Origin: an uncultured Lachnospiraceae bacterium
GTDB lineage: Bacteria; Bacillota; Clostridia; Lachnospirales; Lachnospiraceae
Direction of reading: 5' to 3'
Assembly (NCBI GenBank): GCA_949155905.1
Contig: CASCWU010000018.1
Span: 1-44,397 of the forward strand
Length of the DNA stretch: 44,397 bases
Positions 26,750 to 35,338 of the stretch are shown here, piece after piece (within the stretch, counting starts at the first letter, position 1; every line of letters begins with the position of its first letter). A program made the translations under genes and the position numbers. The notes below the pieces were generated by a model. That model worked only from the letters and a program-made list of their open reading frames with translations, was not told where the DNA came from and searched no databases.

Positions 26750-29323
26750 TTATACGGCGCGTCCGCAGCAATGCTTATATTTTTTGCCGCTTCCGCATGG
26801 ACAAGGATCGTTTGGCTGTATTTTCTTGGTCGTCCTCCGGACTGGGGTGTTGACGGCGCTGTCGTCCTTATTTGTCCCGGTTACTTTTGCTACCTGCTCC
26901 CGTTCTACCTTCAGTTCTACCCGGACGTGCATCAGGGTTCGCACAGTTTCTTCACTGATCGCAGCGATCATCGAATCAAACATTTCAAAGCCAGAAAACT
27001 TGTATTCCACCAGCGGATCGCGCTGGCCGTAGGCCTGCAGGCCGATTCCTTGACGGAGCTGATCCATATCGTCAATATGATCCATCCACTTTCGATCAAT
27101 TACCTTTAGGAGGATGACGCGTTCCAGCTCTCGAAGCTGTTCCTTTTCCGGGAATTCCGCTTCTTTTTCCTCATAGAGCTTTACGGCTGCTTCTTTTAGG
27201 CGCTGCATCAGTTCGTTTTTCTTCATATGACGCTTTTCATCGTCGGTCAGCCGGATCTCCGGCAACGGAATAGTCGGCAGCAGAAGCTGATTCAGCTCGG
27301 CCAGATCCCAGTCCTCCGCACTCTGGTCGTCGCTGATGCAGGTATTGACACAACCCTCTACTGTATCAATAATCATCTTATAAATCGCATCCCGCATATT
27401 TTCGCCCTCTAGTACCCGGCGGCGTTCTGCGTAAATGATTTCTCTTTGTTCGTTGTTGACCTGATCGTATTCTAAGAGATTTTTACGTACTCCATAGTTG
27501 TTGCCCTCTATCTTTTTCTGCGCACGCTCAATCGCACTGCTTAGCATCTTGTGTTCGATCTGCTCTCCGTCCGGAAGCCCCATAGAATTAAACATCGTCA
27601 TCAGCTTTTCCGAACCAAACAAACGCAGCAGATCGTCCTCTAAGGACAGATAAAAACGGGACTCTCCCGGATCTCCCTGGCGACCGGAGCGTCCTCGGAG
27701 CTGATTGTCGATACGCCTGGACTCATGCCGCTCCGTACCGATGATTTTTAAGCCACCTAACTCCTTCACACCTTCGCCGAGCTTGATATCTGTACCACGG
27801 CCTGCCATGTTGGTCGCAATAGTGACGGCGCCCTCCTGTCCGGCGTCTGCTACGATTTCCGCCTCCATCTCATGAAATTTCGCATTTAAGACCTTATGAG
27901 GCACCCGTCTCTTTTTGAGCATATCGCTCAGCTCCTCGGAGGCCTCAATCGAAATCGTACCGACCAGTACCGGCTGTCCCTTTTCGTTTGCCCTTTGGAT
28001 CTCATCTACCACCGCAGTCAGCTTTTCTTTTCTTGTCTTATAAACGGCATCCTGCAAATCCACACGGGCTACCGGCAGATTCGGCGGCACCTCGACCACA
28101 TCCATTCCGTAAATATCCCGGAACTCCTTTTCCTCTGTCAAGGCCGTACCGGTCATTCCGCACTTCTTTGCATATTTATTAAAGAAGTTCTGAAAGGTAA
28201 TCGTCGCCAGGGTCTTGCTTTCCCGCTTTACCTTTACATGCTCCTTTGCCTCAATCGCCTGATGCAGACCGTCGGAATATCTCCGCCCCGGCATAATACG
28301 TCCGGTAAACTCATCTACAATCAAAACCTGCTCGTCCTTTACTACATAATCCTTATCCCGAAACATCAGGTTATGCGCACGGAGCGCCAAAATAATATTG
28401 TGCTGGATTTCCAGATTCTCTGCATCGGCTAAGTTTTCTATTTTAAAGAACTGCTCTACCTTCGCGACACCATCTGCCGTCAGGCTGACATTTTTATCCT
28501 TTTCGTTGACAATAAAGTCTCCTGTTTCCTCAATTTCCTCTCCCATGATAGCCGCCATTTTGGTCATTTCTCCGCTGGCCTCGCCCCGCTTCATCTGACG
28601 CGCCAAAATATCACAGGCTTCATAAAGCTTTGTTGACTTTCCGCTCTGTCCGGAAATAATCAACGGCGTTCTCGCTTCATCGATCAAAATGGAGTCAACC
28701 TCATCTACAATCGCAAAATTCAGACTGCGCTGCACTAATTGTTCCTTATAGATAACCATGTTATCTCTCAGATAATCAAAGCCCAGTTCATTGTTCGTCG
28801 CATAGGTGATGTCACAGGCATATGCCTCACGCCGCTCGTCGTTGTCCATGCTATTTAAAATACAGCCGACACGGAGGCCTAAAAATTCGTGAATCTGTCC
28901 CATCCACTCCGAGTCACGCTTGGCCAGGTAATCGTTGACCGTCACGACATGGACTCCCTTTCCCTCTAGGGCATTCAAATAAGAAGGAAGGGTTGCCACC
29001 AGTGTTTTTCCTTCGCCGGTTTTCATCTCGGCAATCCGACCCTGATGCATAATGACGCCGCCCAAAAGCTGTACCCGGTAATGTCTCTGATGAAGCGTAC
29101 GCTTCGCTGCCTCCCGAACGACTGCATACGCCTCCACCAGCAAATCGTCCAGTGTCTCTCCTTTTCCAAGACGCTCCTTAAATTCCGCTGTCTTTCCCCG
29201 GAGCTGTTCGTCAGAAAGCTTTTCATATTCCGGCTCTAACGCCTCAATCTTATCTACAATCGGATAAATCCTTTTTAACTCCCTCTCACTATGTGTACCA
29301 ATGATTTTGTCAATCAGGCTCAT
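26750..29323 (-). CDS. secA: Protein translocase ATPase SecA
   Basis: The motor of Sec-dependent export at the membrane. 857 residues, a normal length. Motifs include Walker [74 protein letters not shown] and helical-scaffold/wing sequences. The zinc-binding tail [16 protein letters not shown] at the end binds SecB or ribosomes in other bacteria. It has a consensus promoter at 29426-29454 and is followed across a repeat by prfB. Confidence 0.98.
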   Translation of the reverse strand: MSLIDKIIGTHSERELKRIYPIVDKIEALEPEYEKLSDEQLRGKTAEFKERLGKGETLDDLLVEAYAVVREAAKRTLHQRHYRVQLLGGVIMHQGRIAEMKTGEGKTLVATLPSYLNALEGKGVHVVTVNDYLAKRDSEWMGQIHEFLGLRVGCILNSMDNDERREAYACDITYATNNELGFDYLRDNMVIYKEQLVQRSLNFAIVDEVDSILIDEARTPLIISGQSGKSTKLYEACDILARQMKRGEASGEMTKMAAIMGEEIEETGDFIVNEKDKNVSLTADGVAKVEQFFKIENLADAENLEIQHNIILALRAHNLMFRDKDYVVKDEQVLIVDEFTGRIMPGRRYSDGLHQAIEAKEHVKVKRESKTLATITFQNFFNKYAKKCGMTGTALTEEKEFRDIYGMDVVEVPPNLPVARVDLQDAVYKTRKEKLTAVVDEIQRANEKGQPVLVGTISIEASEELSDMLKKRRVPHKVLNAKFHEMEAEIVADAGQEGAVTIATNMAGRGTDIKLGEGVKELGGLKIIGTERHESRRIDNQLRGRSGRQGDPGESRFYLSLEDDLLRLFGSEKLMTMFNSMGLPDGEQIEHKMLSSAIERAQKKIEGNNYGVRKNLLEYDQVNNEQREIIYAERRRVLEGENMRDAIYKMIIDTVEGCVNTCISDDQSAEDWDLAELNQLLLPTIPLPEIRLTDDEKRHMKKNELMQRLKEAAVKLYEEKEAEFPEKEQLRELERVILLKVIDRKWMDHIDDMDQLRQGIGLQAYGQRDPLVEYKFSGFEMFDSMIAAISEETVRTLMHVRVELKVEREQVAKVTGTNKDDSAVNTPVRRTTKKIQPNDPCPCGSGKKYKHCCGRAV

Positions 29324-29425
29324 GTTTTTCCTCCATTCTGATCCTCGCTTCTGGTTCCGGTCAGCCTCTTAAAAAGCAGCTTCTTCCGCAACCAATTTGT
29401 CCCGCTCCTTGGACGTACAGCTTTT

Positions 29426-29454
29426 ATTGTAACAGTTTGTGCGGAAGTATGCAA
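29426..29454 (-). promoter_or_regulatory. Promoter of secA
   Basis: TTGCAT (29449-29454), 17 nt, TACAAT (29426-29431) on the minus strand, giving a leader of about 95 nt. The 11-bp sequence ACAAACTGTTA overlapping the -10 recurs 51 bp upstream at 29481-29491; the second copy lacks a good -35. Confidence 0.75.
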
Positions 29455-29529
29455 GATCTTTGCGCGGATTTGCAGAATTTTAACAGTTTGTTCATCTTTT
29501 TATAGAAAGCAAGGCCTATGCCGCCCTGC

Positions 29530-29569
29530 AAAAGAATAAAGCTGCAGCACCCCTGGTACCACAGCCTTT
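29530..29569 (-). terminator. Probable terminator after hpf
   Basis: On the minus strand AAAG-CTG / CAG-CTTT (one bulged G) and inner GTACC / GGTGC form an interrupted stem followed by ATTCTTTT, starting about 10 bp after the hpf stop. The stem is imperfect, so efficiency is uncertain. Confidence 0.55.
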
Positions 29570-29579
29570 TCTCTTTTGG

Positions 29580-30107
29580 TCAGCACTCTGGTTCAATCAG
29601 TCCATAGCTGTTTCCTTTTCTCTTATATACGACATTTACCTCGTCTGTCTCGGCATTGCGGAACACATAAAAACTATGGCCTAACAGCTCCATCTGAACA
29701 CAAGCCTCCTCCGGATCCATCGGCTTCATGGCAAAGCGCTTGGTACGGACAATACGGATGTTGTCCTCGTCCGCTGCTTCGTCCTGCAAAAACTCTGCCG
29801 TAAAGCTGCCGCCGGACTGCTTTTGGTCAATCAGCTTATTTTTATATTTGCGGAGCTGACGCTCTATGATATCCTCCACCAAATCAATGGAGACATACAT
29901 ATCGTCGCTGGTCTGCTCAGCTCTTACAATATTTCCCTTCATTGGAATCGTCACCTCGATCTTCTGACGCTCCTTCTCCACACTCAGCGTCACATGAATC
30001 TCGGTGCTTGGCGTAAAGTAACGTTCTAGCTTACCAATCTTGTCATAAATGGCTGACTTTAAGCCCTCTGTCACGTCTATCCCCTTACCACTGATGATAT
30101 ACCTCAT
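29580..30107 (-). CDS. hpf: Ribosome hibernation promoting factor, long form
   Basis: A 175-residue protein that dimerises inactive 70S ribosomes into 100S particles. The N-terminal S30AE domain (about 1-100: ISGKGIDVTEGLKSAIYDKI) is followed by a linker and the C-terminal dimerisation domain (RTKRFAMKPMDPEEACVQME, then LLGHSFYVFRNAETDEVNVVY). The long form is typical of Firmicutes. AGGAGTGGTGGC precedes the ATG. It has its own promoter and is upstream of secA, a gene order known from other Firmicutes. Confidence 0.96.
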   Translation of the reverse strand: MRYIISGKGIDVTEGLKSAIYDKIGKLERYFTPSTEIHVTLSVEKERQKIEVTIPMKGNIVRAEQTSDDMYVSIDLVEDIIERQLRKYKNKLIDQKQSGGSFTAEFLQDEAADEDNIRIVRTKRFAMKPMDPEEACVQMELLGHSFYVFRNAETDEVNVVYKRKGNSYGLIEPEC

Positions 30108-30150
30108 GCCACCACTCCTTTTATTTAATATAATGTCCTTTCATGTCAAC

Positions 30151-30179
30151 ATTATACCACAATTTCCCTCTCAAGACAA
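30151..30179 (-). promoter_or_regulatory. Promoter of hpf
   Basis: TTGTCT (30174-30179), 17 nt, TATAAT (30151-30156) on the minus strand, with TGTGG before the -10. The leader is about 40 nt. Confidence 0.75.
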
Positions 30180-30273
30180 GCATATTCCTGTTTCATTTTC
30201 ATACTATTATAAAAATTCATTTTGATTTTTTAGATAATTACCTTGTCAAGATCAACTTTTCCTTTTGCACAGT

Positions 30274-30426
30274 TTTTCCACATTTTTATGAAAAAAGACC
30301 AAAACACGGTTCGGCATCAATCGACGATTTCCACCATCTTTCCCCCGGTTATCCCTGTGGATAGTGTGGATAACTCTGTGTATAACCATTATTATACGTC
30401 TTTTTGACTTTTTTATATGTGGATAA
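30274..30426. promoter_or_regulatory. Cluster of DnaA-box-like sites in an AT-rich gap
   Basis: Two perfect boxes TGTGGATAA (30365-30373, 30418-30426) and two one-mismatch boxes, TGTGGATAG (30356-30364) and TGTGTATAA (30377-30385), lie in one orientation. A further TTTTCCACA (30274-30282, one mismatch) lies in the other. Three boxes are nearly contiguous. The region 30180-30580 contains no gene I can support and is strongly AT-rich. No dnaA or dnaN is visible, and genes on both sides run in the same direction, which argues against a bidirectional origin. Confidence 0.6.
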
Positions 30427-30580
30427 ATCATATACTAATATTGGAAATATCTGTTTATTTTGTCGTATTCCAATTTTTCAGCAGATTTTTTGTGCAGTTT
30501 GTATATCTGCCAATCCTCTCCTCTTTTCAGACAGGAGCAGGCTCTTTCTTTTATTTTCAAATATTTTCAATTTATATTAC

Positions 30581-30624
30581 AAAAATCCCGTAACCCTTCA
30601 GACAAGCCGACTGGTTACGGGATT
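30581..30624 (-). terminator. Intrinsic terminator after the NlpC/P60 gene
   Basis: AATCCCGTAACC and GGTTACGGGATT form a perfect 12-bp stem around an 18-nt loop, followed by TTTTTG on the minus strand, about 20 bp after the stop codon. Confidence 0.95.
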
Positions 30625-30643
30625 CCTGTTCTTTTTTACTTAC

Positions 30644-32092
30644 TTAGTTGACAACTCTCCTTGCCATATAAGGAGTACGGTATCTCATATTGGAAATCTT
30701 GATACCAGAGGAAGGATCGCTGGCATGGACTACCTGACCGCCTCCAATATACATCGCTACATGGTTTACGGTTCCGCTGTTGTTGGTATAGAAAATCAAA
30801 TCACCTGGCTGTAAGGAATCAAAGCTAACCTGATAGCCTGCTCCTGCGCACTGCGATCTGGAATCTCTCGGAATCGAAATTCCAAAGCTCTTATAAACAC
30901 TCTGCACAAACCCGGAACAATCGGCTCCGTTTGTTAAGCTTGTACCGCCGTAAACATATGGATAACCTACAAATTTCTGAGCAAATGCAGCAATCTGGGC
31001 TCCAGTAGAGGATGCACCAGTATTGGAGGAGCTGGAAGTACCAATCGAAGCAGTCGCATTGCCGCTGCTTACCGGCGGATTCTTCTTTTTGTCGCTGGAA
31101 CCAGAATTAGAACTCTGATTCGAGCTGGAACTGCTCTGGTTGGAATTGTGATTGGAAGAGTTTGACTGGCTTGCCTGCTGTTGCTGCTGTCTCTGTGCTT
31201 CCTCCTGCTGCCTTAACGCTTCCTCTGCCTCCTGCTGTCTGCGCAGCTCTGCCTCTTCCTCTTCTATCGTAATCGCATGCTCAAACTCAACCTCGATATT
31301 AACAAACTCGGCAGAGACATAACCTGTAATATCACCGTCATCAATGGAAATCTCTACCCATTCCTCATTTTCACTTAAAACCAGCAGCCGCTCTCCCTCC
31401 GGTACTAAAGTAGCGATCTTAGAATCGGTAGAAGGATCAATCCTTACCCGCAGGGTTTCCGTATTCACGACAGCCCACTTTGTACCATATTTGTCTACCA
31501 GTTCATCTACGTCAAAACCAATCGCCAAATATTCTGCATTGATATAGCCCTTTGCATTTCCGGACTGAATTTTCACCCACTCGCCTTTTCTCTTTAAAAT
31601 AGTAGCGGCACAGCCCTTATAAAGCTTTCCGACGATTTCACTCTCGGTATTTGGTTTTTTTCGGATATTCACATAATTATTGGCAATAGAAACACCTACA
31701 TTCTCAAATTCAGAGGTTGGCTCTTCATCCGGCTCCTCCTCCTCATCTTCCTCCTCGGCCGGAGTTTTTGCATCTGTATCCCCCTCTGTCTGCTGGCTTC
31801 CGCTTCCCTCTTTTGCATCTGCCTCTGCCGGCTGACCTGCCTCGTCCGCCTGTGCTGTCTCCTGATCCGGCGCCGTTTCTCCGTCTGCCTTCTGATCCGG
31901 AAACGCAGAACGCATCATCTGATCCGGCTCCGCACTGCCATCATAAAACTGATCAATATAAAGGGAAATGCCCGCCAGTCCCGAACTGCTTCCCATCATA
32001 GACGCCCGTACATTTCCCATTTCTCCCAATATTAACGCAGCCGCTGCTGCCACACAAATTCCTGTTCCTATCTTTACGATCTTCTTCTTCAC
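30644..32092 (-). CDS. Secreted SH3 / NlpC-P60 peptidoglycan hydrolase
   Basis: A 482-residue cell-wall endopeptidase. An N-terminal signal or anchor (KKKIVKIGTGICVAAAAALI) is followed by an acidic low-complexity region (about 55-130), two bacterial SH3 domains (about 132-193 and 205-267), a Glu/Gln-rich coiled coil (276-306), a Ser/Asn-rich linker and the C-terminal NlpC/P60 domain (366-482). Catalytic Cys392 is in NGADCSGF, with His444 (VNHVAMYIGG) and His456. The start is a GTG at 32092 preceded by AAGGAGGATTATTC; the frame is open to 32140. It has its own promoter and terminator, so it is monocistronic. A WalR-like site lies near the start of transcription. Confidence 0.93.
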   Translation of the reverse strand: MKKKIVKIGTGICVAAAAALILGEMGNVRASMMGSSSGLAGISLYIDQFYDGSAEPDQMMRSAFPDQKADGETAPDQETAQADEAGQPAEADAKEGSGSQQTEGDTDAKTPAEEEDEEEEPDEEPTSEFENVGVSIANNYVNIRKKPNTESEIVGKLYKGCAATILKRKGEWVKIQSGNAKGYINAEYLAIGFDVDELVDKYGTKWAVVNTETLRVRIDPSTDSKIATLVPEGERLLVLSENEEWVEISIDDGDITGYVSAEFVNIEVEFEHAITIEEEEAELRRQQEAEEALRQQEEAQRQQQQQASQSNSSNHNSNQSSSSSNQSSNSGSSDKKKNPPVSSGNATASIGTSSSSNTGASSTGAQIAAFAQKFVGYPYVYGGTSLTNGADCSGFVQSVYKSFGISIPRDSRSQCAGAGYQVSFDSLQPGDLIFYTNNSGTVNHVAMYIGGGQVVHASDPSSGIKISNMRYRTPYMARRVVN

Positions 32093-32165
32093 GAATAATC
32101 CTCCTTCGCTCTTCAATCTTCCGACAAACCCCATCGACATGTTCTTGTTCTGATTTTCTTTAATT

Positions 32166-32182
32166 ATTACGAAATTGTTACA
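32166..32182 (-). promoter_or_regulatory. WalR-box-like direct repeat in the NlpC/P60 leader
   Basis: TGTAAC-AATTT-CGTAAT matches the WalR (YycF) consensus TGTWAH-N5-TGTWAH except for the first base of the second half. It lies about 13 bp downstream of the -10, where WalR binding represses in B. subtilis. WalR controls cell-wall hydrolases, which fits the gene. A single site with one mismatch is weak evidence. Confidence 0.4.
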
Positions 32183-32194
32183 TCTACGATTGAG

Positions 32195-32223
32195 ATTCTA
32201 TCACAAGAAGGAGGATATGTCAA
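32195..32223 (-). promoter_or_regulatory. Promoter of the NlpC/P60 gene
   Basis: TTGACA (32218-32223), 17 nt, TAGAAT (32195-32200), with TGTGA before the -10, on the minus strand. It predicts a leader of about 95 nt. Confidence 0.8.
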
Positions 32224-32359
32224 TGCTAAAATGCAGAAAACGACAGAAAATCTTAGGAGGTGTTCCGGCAGGACAGCCTCCGACAGCAGACGGCCGGATA
32301 TTTTTCCTCCGTCCACTGCCGTTGTAGAAAGCCTGTTCCCATCTAGCAAACCGGCAAAG

Positions 32360-33424
32360 CTACTGTAAATATCGTTCTATCGAGGCAATCGCATTTGCTC
32401 CGTCTGCCGCTGCCGTAATAATCTGGCGCAGCGCCTTTGTCCGTACATCTCCCGCCGCAAAAATCCCCGGCGCACTTGTACTTCCAGTCTCTGATGCTCT
32501 TATATAGCCGCCTTCATCAAGCTCTACCACCCCCGTAAAGCAATCGGTATTCGGCACAATCCCCACGGCCAAAAATACGCCGTCTACTGCGATAGTCTGC
32601 CTTTGTTCTGTTTTTTTATGAAAGGTCAAAATCCCGTCTACCATTTCTCTGCCGCCTTCACTCTTTCCTGAAATCTCCTCCACTATAGTATCCCATAGGA
32701 TTTCTACGTTCGGCAGCTCCATTAAACGCTTGCTTAAACTTCCGGCTGCCCGGAACGTATCTCTTCGGTGTATGACATAAACCTTCCGGCACAAACGGGC
32801 CAAAAAGATCGCATCCTCTACTGCTACATCGCCTCCCCCGACTACCGCCACATCCTTTTCTCTGAAAAATGCTCCGTCACAGGTGGCACAATAGGAAACT
32901 CCTGCCCCAGTCAGAAGCTCCTCTCCCGGAACTCCCAGCTTCCGATGTCTGGCGCCCGTTGCAATCACGACTGTCCTCGTCTGATACACGCTCCCATCCT
33001 CCAGCAAAATTTCCCATAGCCTTTTTTCTTCTGCCGAACTCTCATTGGCCTCTGCCGAAAGCGCTGATTCCTCCGGCTCTGGCACAATCTCCTGTCCGGC
33101 CGCCTGAAGCCACCCTGACTCCTCCAAACGTTCCTCCTCCAAAGCTTTCTCTTCCCACGGCTCTAGCTGTCTTAGCTGCTTCACTGCTCCCAGAATCGTT
33201 TCCACACCCATCCGGTTGCTGTGTTCCTGAAATTTATCTGCCAGATCAAAGCCGCTGATGCCAGGCAGCCCCGGATAGTTGTCTACCTCATACGTATCTA
33301 TTATCTGCCCTCCGCCAGATAACTCCCGCTCTACAATAACTGCCTTTAACGCCGCCCTTGCCGCATAGATCGCTGCCGTAAGCCCTGCCGGGCCGCCTCC
33401 TATTATCATCACATCATATACCAT
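32360..33424 (-). CDS. trxB: Thioredoxin reductase with an acidic insertion
   Basis: An FAD/NADPH flavoprotein that reduces thioredoxin. Motifs are the FAD loop IIGGGPAGLTAAIYAARA, redox pair CATC (Cys179 and Cys182), NADPH loop VVGGGDVAVEDA, and C-terminal GIFAAGDVRTK. It has 354 residues against roughly 305-320 for the family. The excess is a Glu/Ala/Ser-rich insertion at about 90-134, between the first FAD segment and the strand leading to TRTVVIATGA. The 69-bp gap to the upstream CPBP gene holds no promoter I can see, so the two are probably cotranscribed. The 32093-32359 gap downstream holds the NlpC promoter and no supported gene. Confidence 0.94.
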   Translation of the reverse strand: MVYDVMIIGGGPAGLTAAIYAARAALKAVIVERELSGGGQIIDTYEVDNYPGLPGISGFDLADKFQEHSNRMGVETILGAVKQLRQLEPWEEKALEEERLEESGWLQAAGQEIVPEPEESALSAEANESSAEEKRLWEILLEDGSVYQTRTVVIATGARHRKLGVPGEELLTGAGVSYCATCDGAFFREKDVAVVGGGDVAVEDAIFLARLCRKVYVIHRRDTFRAAGSLSKRLMELPNVEILWDTIVEEISGKSEGGREMVDGILTFHKKTEQRQTIAVDGVFLAVGIVPNTDCFTGVVELDEGGYIRASETGSTSAPGIFAAGDVRTKALRQIITAAADGANAIASIERYLQ

Positions 33425-33493
33425 CGTTTTCTTCCTTTCTTTTTTCTATCTTAGATGAGGAATGACCCCCACCCGCCTGTCTCTCTATCCCTC

Positions 33494-34417
33494 CTAGCGG
33501 ATGGAAAGCTCATATACTATCATATACCCTATGCAAATCAACATTCCTGCTAAAAGCGGCATCGTCAGCAAATGCTTCTTTTCCTCTGCCCCTTTACCGA
33601 CAAGCTCCGACCAAATATGTCCTCTGCCCTCTAAACGAGACAGCCAAACCAAAATCCACACAGCCAGAATCGTAGGAATAACCGCGGCTGCTCCAATTTG
33701 CAGCACGTCTGTCATGGTGATTGCAGAGCCCTCTGCCTGTTCTAGTATCGGCAGTTCTGCAGTCAAATATGTCATCACCGTCGAAAACGCATTGATCGCA
33801 AAATGAATCAGCATCGTCGAAAGAATCGTATCGGTTGCCTCGATCACGACGGCAAAAATACATCCCATCGCAAACGCATAGGAAAACTGATTCAAATTTA
33901 AGTGCATCAGTCCAAACAGAAAGCCGCTTAATAAAATGCCCTTTCCGATATGGATTTTCCGATATTCCTGAAAAAAGACTCCCCGGTAAACTGTCTCCTC
34001 CAAAACAGCAGGAAGCAGGGCTACAAAAAGCAGGCTTACTACAAACGGCAGCCTTGTCAGCTCCTGCAGCTCTGCGGTTGCCTGATTGGTCGTTACAAGC
34101 AAAGAAAGCGCATTGATAAACGACATAAACGGCAGCACCAGCAGAGCAAATAACAGCACCAGCAAAATCCGGGTAGGCTTTAACGGCTTTAGGCGAATGG
34201 ACTCGCAAAACGGCTGCCGCACTAAAATCAAATACCCCGCTGTCGGAGCAGCCAAAATCAACTGGGAAACGGTCAAACGCAGCAAAATACTGTCTGTTTT
34301 TGCCAAAATTCCCGACAAACTGATGCTGGCGCCAAGATAAAACAAAACTGTCACGAGGAACGTTCCGTTGACCAACCGGCAGCGCTCCTCTCCCCTTTCT
34401 TTCTCCTCTATCTTCAT
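33494..34417 (-). CDS. CPBP-family intramembrane metalloprotease (Abi/CAAX-like)
   Basis: A 307-residue multi-pass membrane protein with about eight hydrophobic helices. The catalytic motifs are EETVYRG (Glu140, Glu141, Arg145), FGLMHLN (His172) and the later LIHFAINA (His205). Bacterial members are linked to prenyl-protein processing, bacteriocin immunity or signalling; the substrate here is unknown. GAGAGGAAACT precedes the ATG. It has a promoter divergent from the acyl-ACP thioesterase gene and probably leads the transcript into trxB. Confidence 0.9.
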   Translation of the reverse strand: MKIEEKERGEERCRLVNGTFLVTVLFYLGASISLSGILAKTDSILLRLTVSQLILAAPTAGYLILVRQPFCESIRLKPLKPTRILLVLLFALLVLPFMSFINALSLLVTTNQATAELQELTRLPFVVSLLFVALLPAVLEETVYRGVFFQEYRKIHIGKGILLSGFLFGLMHLNLNQFSYAFAMGCIFAVVIEATDTILSTMLIHFAINAFSTVMTYLTAELPILEQAEGSAITMTDVLQIGAAAVIPTILAVWILVWLSRLEGRGHIWSELVGKGAEEKKHLLTMPLLAGMLICIGYMIVYELSIR

Positions 34418-34473
34418 AGTTTCCTCTCATTCCTTCCAATTATTTTTCTATTTCCTCTACCTTCTATATTCCC

Positions 34474-34502
34474 AGTGTAACACACTCCTTTTTGTTCAGC
34501 AA
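34474..34502 (-). promoter_or_regulatory. Promoter of the CPBP-trxB unit
   Basis: TTGCTG (34497-34502), 17 nt, TACACT (34474-34479) on the minus strand. Its -35 lies 4 bp from the -35 of the divergent promoter. Confidence 0.55.
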
Positions 34503-34506
34503 GAAC

Positions 34507-34535
34507 TTGACAAATTTCTACTAGCAATCTATATT
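34507..34535 (+). promoter_or_regulatory. Promoter of the acyl-ACP thioesterase - cvfB unit
   Basis: TTGACA (34507-34512), 17 nt, TATATT (34530-34535) on the plus strand. It is the only clear plus-strand promoter I see and precedes the only plus-strand genes. Confidence 0.75.
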
Positions 34536-34584
34536 ATATTCTATATTTATAGGAAAAATCGGGAAGAAAGGACAACAGATTATT

Positions 34585-35325
34585 ATGTATACCTTCCATA
34601 GTCACGTTCGATACAGTGAGATTGCAGAGGACGGCAGATTAAGCCTTCCCTCTATCATCAATTATTTTCAGGATTGCAGCACCTTCCAGTCCGAAGCGCT
34701 CGGCATGGGAGTAGAGGCTCTGCAGCAGTCCCACCATGCCTGGCTGATGAATTCCTGGCAGGTAGTATTGGCCAGACGTCCCCTCTTAGGAGAAGAAATC
34801 GTCGTTGGCACCTGGGCCTATGATTTTAAGGGCTGCTATGGCTATCGAAATTTTCTGATACAGGATGGCGCCGGAGCTGCTCTTGCCTATGCCAATTCCA
34901 TCTGGGTTTACTATGATACCCACGCCAAACGGCCCAGCCGCTGCACAGAGGATGTCGTATCCGTCTATCCGATGGAGCCGGGCTATCCGATGGAGCATGC
35001 GCCGCGCAAAATCACCCTCCCGGAAACGCTTACGCCATTGTCTCCTTTTTTGGTGCAGCCTTCGGATATTGATACGAATCACCATGTTAACAACTGCTGC
35101 TACATCCGTATGGCCTCTGATATTCTCACCGCCTACTGCACTGCCTGCCAAATACCGCCTCTTTCCTGCAGGCAGATGCGTGCAGAATACCGCAGCTCCG
35201 CTGCATTAGGAGACACTGTTTTCCCTTCTGCCGCCCATACAGGCACACCTGAGGGGACGGATATCACAACTGTGGTTCTTGCTGCGGAAAATCAAAGCAT
35301 TTATTGTATTGTAGAATTTTCATAA
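34585..35325 (+). CDS. Acyl-ACP thioesterase
   Basis: Releases fatty acids from acyl carrier protein in the cytosol. 246 residues with two hot-dog domains. The N-terminal domain has NYFQDCSTFQSEALG and LMNSWQV; the C-terminal domain has the catalytic DIDTNHHVNN (Asp163, Asn165, His167), equivalent to the D-x-N-x-H of plant FatB. The family is common in Clostridia. AAAGGAC lies 12 nt before the ATG. It is followed by cvfB, whose ribosome binding site lies right after the stop. Confidence 0.92.
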   Translation: MYTFHSHVRYSEIAEDGRLSLPSIINYFQDCSTFQSEALGMGVEALQQSHHAWLMNSWQVVLARRPLLGEEIVVGTWAYDFKGCYGYRNFLIQDGAGAALAYANSIWVYYDTHAKRPSRCTEDVVSVYPMEPGYPMEHAPRKITLPETLTPLSPFLVQPSDIDTNHHVNNCCYIRMASDILTAYCTACQIPPLSCRQMRAEYRSSAALGDTVFPSAAHTGTPEGTDITTVVLAAENQSIYCIVEFS

Positions 35326-35338
35326 AGGAGAATGTGTT

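Noticed and set aside
29455..29500. Second secA promoter at the upstream ACAAACTGTTAAAAT copy
   Set aside because: The -10-like TAAAAT has only CTATAA at the -35 position with 17-nt spacing.
30180..30643. Replication origin in the DnaA-box region
   Set aside because: No dnaA or dnaN nearby and no switch of gene direction across the region; reported as a DnaA-box cluster instead.
32223..32327. A 34-codon plus-strand ORF with AAGGAGGATATGTCA before its ATG
   Set aside because: The Shine-Dalgarno-like bases are the complement of the spacer between the -35 and -10 of the NlpC/P60 promoter, so chance is more likely. No promoter or family supports it.
33594..34439. A 281-codon minus-strand frame over the CPBP protease gene
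   Set aside because: It overlaps the intact CPBP frame with motifs EETVYRG and FGLMHLN on the same strand; its product is Gly/Cys/Asp-rich without family features.
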